NCBI GenBank assembly: GCA_012842765.1
Contig: DUWJ01000235.1
Location: forward strand, 1 to 9,236
DNA from: Bacillota bacterium
GTDB lineage: Bacteria; Bacillota; DTU025
Reading direction: 5' to 3'
Length of the DNA stretch: 9,236 bases
Shown: one piece after another, positions 5,977 through 9,236 of the stretch
How positions within the stretch are numbered: position 1 is the first letter of the stretch
How the letters are laid out: each line of letters begins with the position of its first letter
Program-made: the position numbers and the translations under genes
The notes under the pieces: model-generated
What the model was told of the DNA's origin: nothing
The model's input: the letters and a program-made list of their open reading frames with translations, nothing else
Databases searched by the model: none

Positions 5977-6705
5977 TTATGCATCACCCAGAGGTTTTCT
6001 GGCCGGCGCTCCCGCCTTTCGCGGATACTTCGCAGGCGTATTGCGCTCTTTTCTCACCGCGACTAACACCCTTTCTCCAGCGTCGTAAGGAAGCGCAAGG
6101 TGACGGAGGATTGCCTGGCTGCCCCCTAGTATTTCGATGGCCTTGCCCCCGGCATCCATTTCATCGACTACCCGCGGACCCTTCATCGCAACAAAAAGGC
6201 CCCCCGGCCTGACGAAAGGGAGGCAGTATTCCGCCAAAACACCCATGTTGGCGACTCCCCGCGCCACAGCAAGGTCGAATTGCTCACGGTATTCTCCATC
6301 CTGACCGAAGTCCTCCGCGCGGCCATGCAGAGCTTCCACCCCATCGAGGCCCAAAGAATCTGCTACCTCGCGCACGAAATCCACTTTCTTTCTTACACTG
6401 TCCACAAGGAGCGCACGGGCTCCGGGATTCATGATCTTGAGCACCAGCCCAGGAAATCCCGCGCCAGTGCCAATATCGACGAAGCTATTGAAATTCTCTG
6501 TGCCCGCCACGAGCAGGCAACTGAGCGAATCAACGAAGTGCTTGACGGCAATCCCCTGGTCATCCGTGATAGATGTGAGGTTGACAAAGCGATTGGCGTG
6601 GACAAGCATTGTTTTGTAAGCACAAAACATCTCGATCTGAGGCTCTGAGAGAGCCACGCCGAGCTCGCAAGCCCCCTGTTTCAGGTAATAAACAAACTCA
6701 TCCAT
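5977..6705 (-). CDS. rsmG: 16S rRNA (guanine527-N7)-methyltransferase RsmG
   Basis: A 242-residue class I SAM-dependent methyltransferase that makes m7G527 in 16S rRNA; loss in other bacteria gives low-level streptomycin resistance. Motifs in order: NLTSI (42-46), KHFVDSL (55-61), the SAM loop FVDIGTGAGFPGLVLK (75-90), RKKVDFVREV (105-114), HGRAEDF (127-133), FDLAVARGVA (143-152), LPFVRPGGLFVAMKG (162-176) and a C-terminal TPAKYPRKAGAPARKPL (223-239). All are complete, and the length matches the family (about 210-240). ATG 6705 overlaps the mnmG stop by 8 nt (ATGGATGA), with GAGGG a few nt upstream inside mnmG, indicating coupled translation. The conserved mnmG-rsmG-parA order supports orthology. 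Confidence 0.97.
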   Translation of the reverse strand: MDEFVYYLKQGACELGVALSEPQIEMFCAYKTMLVHANRFVNLTSITDDQGIAVKHFVDSLSCLLVAGTENFNSFVDIGTGAGFPGLVLKIMNPGARALLVDSVRKKVDFVREVADSLGLDGVEALHGRAEDFGQDGEYREQFDLAVARGVANMGVLAEYCLPFVRPGGLFVAMKGPRVVDEMDAGGKAIEILGGSQAILRHLALPYDAGERVLVAVRKERNTPAKYPRKAGAPARKPLGDA

Positions 6706-8458
6706 TGTCCCTCGCTGCCTCCTCTTTTCGTCCCTGCAAAGTCATCTCTCTGAGGTGAACGGTGAGAGCCAACAGATCCGCGGGGGAAATGCCGGGCACG
6801 CGCGATGCCTGTCCAACCGAAAACGGTCGAACAACCCCAAGGCGCTCACGGGCTTCCCGCGATAGCCTCGTCAGTTTGGTGTAATCGATGTCCTCAGGGA
6901 TCTTCCATTTCTCAAGCTTTTTGAACTCTTCCACCTGACGGCGCTGTTTGGCAATATAACCTGAAAACTTGCTTTCTATCTCCACCTGTTCGGTCGCCTC
7001 TTCAGCATAATCCCTGAGAGCCTCAGGAAGCTCTTCGCCACTGCGAATCAGCTCAATGGCGTTACGCCTTGCAGCGAACCTTTCCCACCGGTCCTCATCG
7101 ACTAGCCCAATCTCCCTTCCGCGGGGAGTAAGCCGAAGATCTGCATTGTCCTGCCTCAGAAGAAGCCTGTACTCGGCCCGTGCAGTCATCAGCCGATATG
7201 GTTCATCAGTTCCCCTCGAGACCAGATCGTCGATGAGTACGCCAATATAGGCCTCTGATCTATCGAGCAAGAGCCGCTCATCAGGGCGAAGGACACTCAA
7301 CGCCGCATTGATTCCCGCCACAAGTCCCTGCGCGGCCGCCTCCTCGTAACCGGAGGTCCCATTTATCTGCCCTGCGAAATACAATCCCGCTATCTTCAGG
7401 GACTCGAGCGTAGGCGCCAGCTGAGTCGGGTCTATGCAGTCGTACTCTATGGCGTAACCGTACTTCATGATGTGCACATTCTCGAGCCCACGTATTGTCC
7501 TGATCATCTTCTCCTGAACATCGACAGGAAGGCTTGTCGACACACCGGACAGATACATCTCCTCGTTTCCGCGCCCCTGAGGTTCCACATAAACCTGATG
7601 ACGAGGGCGGTCAGGGAACCTCACAATCTTTGTCTCAATCGCAGGGCAATATCGCGGCCCTGTCCCCGTGATCGCGCCGGTATACATGGGCGCACGATCA
7701 AGATTCTCCCTGATCACTTCGTGGGTTCTTTCGTTTGTCCACGTTTGCCAGCATGGGATCTGCTCTCTCGGATCGGGCTGTCGCAGATACGAAAAGCCGT
7801 ATGGGAGTTCCTCACCCAACTGGATCTGAGTCGCATCGTAATCCACGGTCCTCCCATCTATTCTGGCTGGGGTTCCTGTCTTGAAGCGGTACATGGCGAA
7901 TCCTCGCCGCCTCAGGTTTTCGCCCAGCTCAACGGCGGCCGGCTGTCTGTCGGGGCCTGACTCGTAGTTCATCTCCCCCATGTGAACCCTGCCCCCCAGG
8001 TGTGTTCCTGTAGCAAGGATCACTGCCCGGGACGAAATCTCCCCTATCTCGGTGCTCACTCCGGCTACTCTTCCATTGCGCACGATGATGTCATACACTG
8101 TAGCTTGTGTGAGCACCAGTCCGGGCTGGCGCTGAAGCGTTCGCCTCATCCTCGCCTGATACTCGGCCTTGTCTATTTGCGCTCTCAACCCACGAACAGC
8201 GGGGCCTTTTGAAGTATTCAACATCCGCAGCTGGATAAAGGTCTCATCTGCAGCAAGACCCATTTCTCCCCCTAACGCGTCTATCTCCCGAATGAGATGA
8301 GCTTTTGCGGGTCCGCCTAGTGAGGGATTGCACGACATCTGCGCTATGTTCTCCATGCTCACCGTCAATCCAAGCGTGCTACATCCTAACCGAGCACATG
8401 CCAGAGCCGCTTCACAACCTGCATGCCCCAGCCCAATCACTATGACATCGTAATCCAT
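6698..8458 (-). CDS. mnmG: tRNA uridine-5-carboxymethylaminomethyl modification enzyme MnmG (shortened)
   Basis: The FAD- and NADH-dependent partner of MnmE; the complex installs the cmnm5/nm5 group on wobble U34 of tRNAs reading two-codon boxes. The 586-residue product shows the FAD dinucleotide fold GLGHAGCEAA (9-18), MSCNPSLGGP (41-50) and GPRYCPAIE (267-275); the two conserved cysteines are C43 and C271. FAGQINGTSGYEEAAAQGLVAG (361-382) and TARAEYRLLLRQDNADLRL (425-443) are also typical. The C-terminal tRNA/MnmE-binding part EQVEIESKFSGYI (490-502) and GQASRVPGISPADLLAL (549-565) is present. Homologues are usually about 620-630 residues; here only 36 residues separate ERF (459) from QVEI (ends 494), against roughly 70-80, so about 40 residues are absent without breaking the frame. 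ATG 8458 has GGGGGGTG 8 nt upstream; the gene lies 70 nt after mnmE. Confidence 0.96.
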   Translation of the reverse strand: MDYDVIVIGLGHAGCEAALACARLGCSTLGLTVSMENIAQMSCNPSLGGPAKAHLIREIDALGGEMGLAADETFIQLRMLNTSKGPAVRGLRAQIDKAEYQARMRRTLQRQPGLVLTQATVYDIIVRNGRVAGVSTEIGEISSRAVILATGTHLGGRVHMGEMNYESGPDRQPAAVELGENLRRRGFAMYRFKTGTPARIDGRTVDYDATQIQLGEELPYGFSYLRQPDPREQIPCWQTWTNERTHEVIRENLDRAPMYTGAITGTGPRYCPAIETKIVRFPDRPRHQVYVEPQGRGNEEMYLSGVSTSLPVDVQEKMIRTIRGLENVHIMKYGYAIEYDCIDPTQLAPTLESLKIAGLYFAGQINGTSGYEEAAAQGLVAGINAALSVLRPDERLLLDRSEAYIGVLIDDLVSRGTDEPYRLMTARAEYRLLLRQDNADLRLTPRGREIGLVDEDRWERFAARRNAIELIRSGEELPEALRDYAEEATEQVEIESKFSGYIAKQRRQVEEFKKLEKWKIPEDIDYTKLTRLSREARERLGVVRPFSVGQASRVPGISPADLLALTVHLREMTLQGRKEEAARDNG

Positions 8459-8528
8459 TTCCGATTCACCCCCCGTCTCTCACATGCCGCCTATCGCCCA
8501 TGCGGTCAGGCACAACCGTATTCGACTC

Positions 8529-9236
8529 CTACTTGCCGACGCAAAACTGGGCAAATATCCTATCCACAATATCCTCTCTCGTTGTTTCGCCAGTAAGCTC
8601 CCCCAGCGCATCCAGGGCCGACCTCAAATCAATCGACAGCATGTCGGGCGGCATGTTCTCCTCCACGCCGCAGGCAACATCTCTGAGGGATTGTGCCGCG
8701 CGCCTCAAGCAATCTTCGCGTCTCATGCCGAGCATTTCGGATTCTGTTTCGAGCCCATCACGTTGATCTGCGGCTTGACCGCCATGCAGCCCTTGTCCGG
8801 CCAACGCGCCAATCTCAGCTATACCCGCACCCCGATCCCCAAGCACCAATGCCTCGATGGCCTCCTCCAAGTTGTCAAGCCCTTCGCCAGTAAGCGCGGA
8901 AACCCTGAGGACAGGACGTCCGGCAGCGATTCGGCGCGCATCCTCATCGCCCAGGACGTTAGCCAGGTCACACTTATTTACGACGACGATGGTATGCGAT
9001 TCCGGTGTCTGCGATACGATCTCCGCGTCGGCCATGTCGAGCGGCTCAGACCCGTCCACAACAGCAAGTGCCACGTCGGCATCTGCCAGAGCTATCTTAG
9101 CCCTTTCAACGCCGATTCGCTCCACCGGATCGACCGAATCGCGCATTCCGGCTGTGTCTATCAACCTTATAGGGATCCCGCGGATATTGGCAACTTCAGA
9201 CACCACATCCCTCGTTGTCCCCGGCAATTCCGACAC
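8529..9236 (-). CDS. mnmE: tRNA modification GTPase MnmE, C-terminal part (5' end outside window)
   Basis: The 235 visible residues cover most of the G domain and the C-terminal helical domain; the N-terminal folate-binding domain and P-loop lie beyond the right edge. MnmE is a dimeric, potassium-activated GTPase that works with MnmG on tRNA U34. Numbering from the edge: GTTRD (6-10, G2), DTAGMR (27-32, G3), NKCD (87-90, G4), SALTG (113-117, G5), and the C-terminal IDLRSALDALGELTGE (202-217) and IFAQFCVGK (227-235), whose Cys is conserved in the family. Between G5 and the following helix there is a Gly/Ala/Gln-rich stretch (about 134-166) that looks about 20 residues longer than usual. The helix there reads GMRREDCL where NARHREAL or RRHLQAL types are usual. 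It is first in the visible part of the operon. Confidence 0.97.
   Translation of the reverse strand: MSELPGTTRDVVSEVANIRGIPIRLIDTAGMRDSVDPVERIGVERAKIALADADVALAVVDGSEPLDMADAEIVSQTPESHTIVVVNKCDLANVLGDEDARRIAAGRPVLRVSALTGEGLDNLEEAIEALVLGDRGAGIAEIGALAGQGLHGGQAADQRDGLETESEMLGMRREDCLRRAAQSLRDVACGVEENMPPDMLSIDLRSALDALGELTGETTREDIVDRIFAQFCVGK

Noticed and set aside
7472..7960. Long open frame (162 codons) on the plus strand
   Set aside because: It is wholly antisense to mnmG, has no recognisable motif or ribosome binding site, and is expected by chance opposite a GC-rich gene.

Overview
The window looks like the origin-proximal part of a chromosome from a spore-forming Firmicute with moderately high GC, possibly of the Clostridia type; rank and genus cannot be fixed from the sequence alone. 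The reasons are the gene order mnmE-mnmG-rsmG-soj(parA)-spo0J(parB), a perfect parS site inside spo0J, a DUF4446 gene directly after spo0J, and the sporulation-associated gene yyaC nearby. In Firmicutes the mnmE side of this block normally faces oriC/dnaA, so the origin probably lies beyond the right edge. The long minus-strand block would then run away from the origin, on the leading strand.

Layout from right to left, all on the minus strand: the C-terminal part of mnmE (cut by the window edge), mnmG, rsmG (overlapping mnmG by 8 nt), soj, spo0J, a DUF4446 membrane protein, a gap with a terminator-like hairpin, a membrane-anchored M23 peptidase, a bactofilin, and a free-standing phosphoribosyltransferase-domain protein. 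The plus strand carries yyaC, which converges on the phosphoribosyltransferase gene with no base between the two stop codons. A 380-bp stretch without a recognisable gene follows to the left. The left edge holds the decayed 3' end of an IS630-family transposase, readable only by combining two frames.

Functional groups: MnmE and MnmG together modify the wobble uridine of certain tRNAs, and RsmG methylates 16S rRNA. Soj, Spo0J and parS form the ParABS system that places and segregates origins and controls replication initiation. The M23 peptidase and bactofilin form a typical cell-wall-hydrolase plus cytoskeletal-scaffold pair. That pair sits just downstream of ParAB-DUF4446, which suggests, but does not prove, a link between origin positioning and local cell-wall remodelling.

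Points that merit attention are MnmG, about 40 residues short in one region; MnmE, with an apparent extra Gly/Ala-rich stretch; ParA, with alanine in place of the usual P-loop glycine; two genes whose best starts are non-ATG codons supported by Shine-Dalgarno spacing; and the hairpin ahead of the M23 gene. No rRNA, tRNA or CRISPR array is visible.
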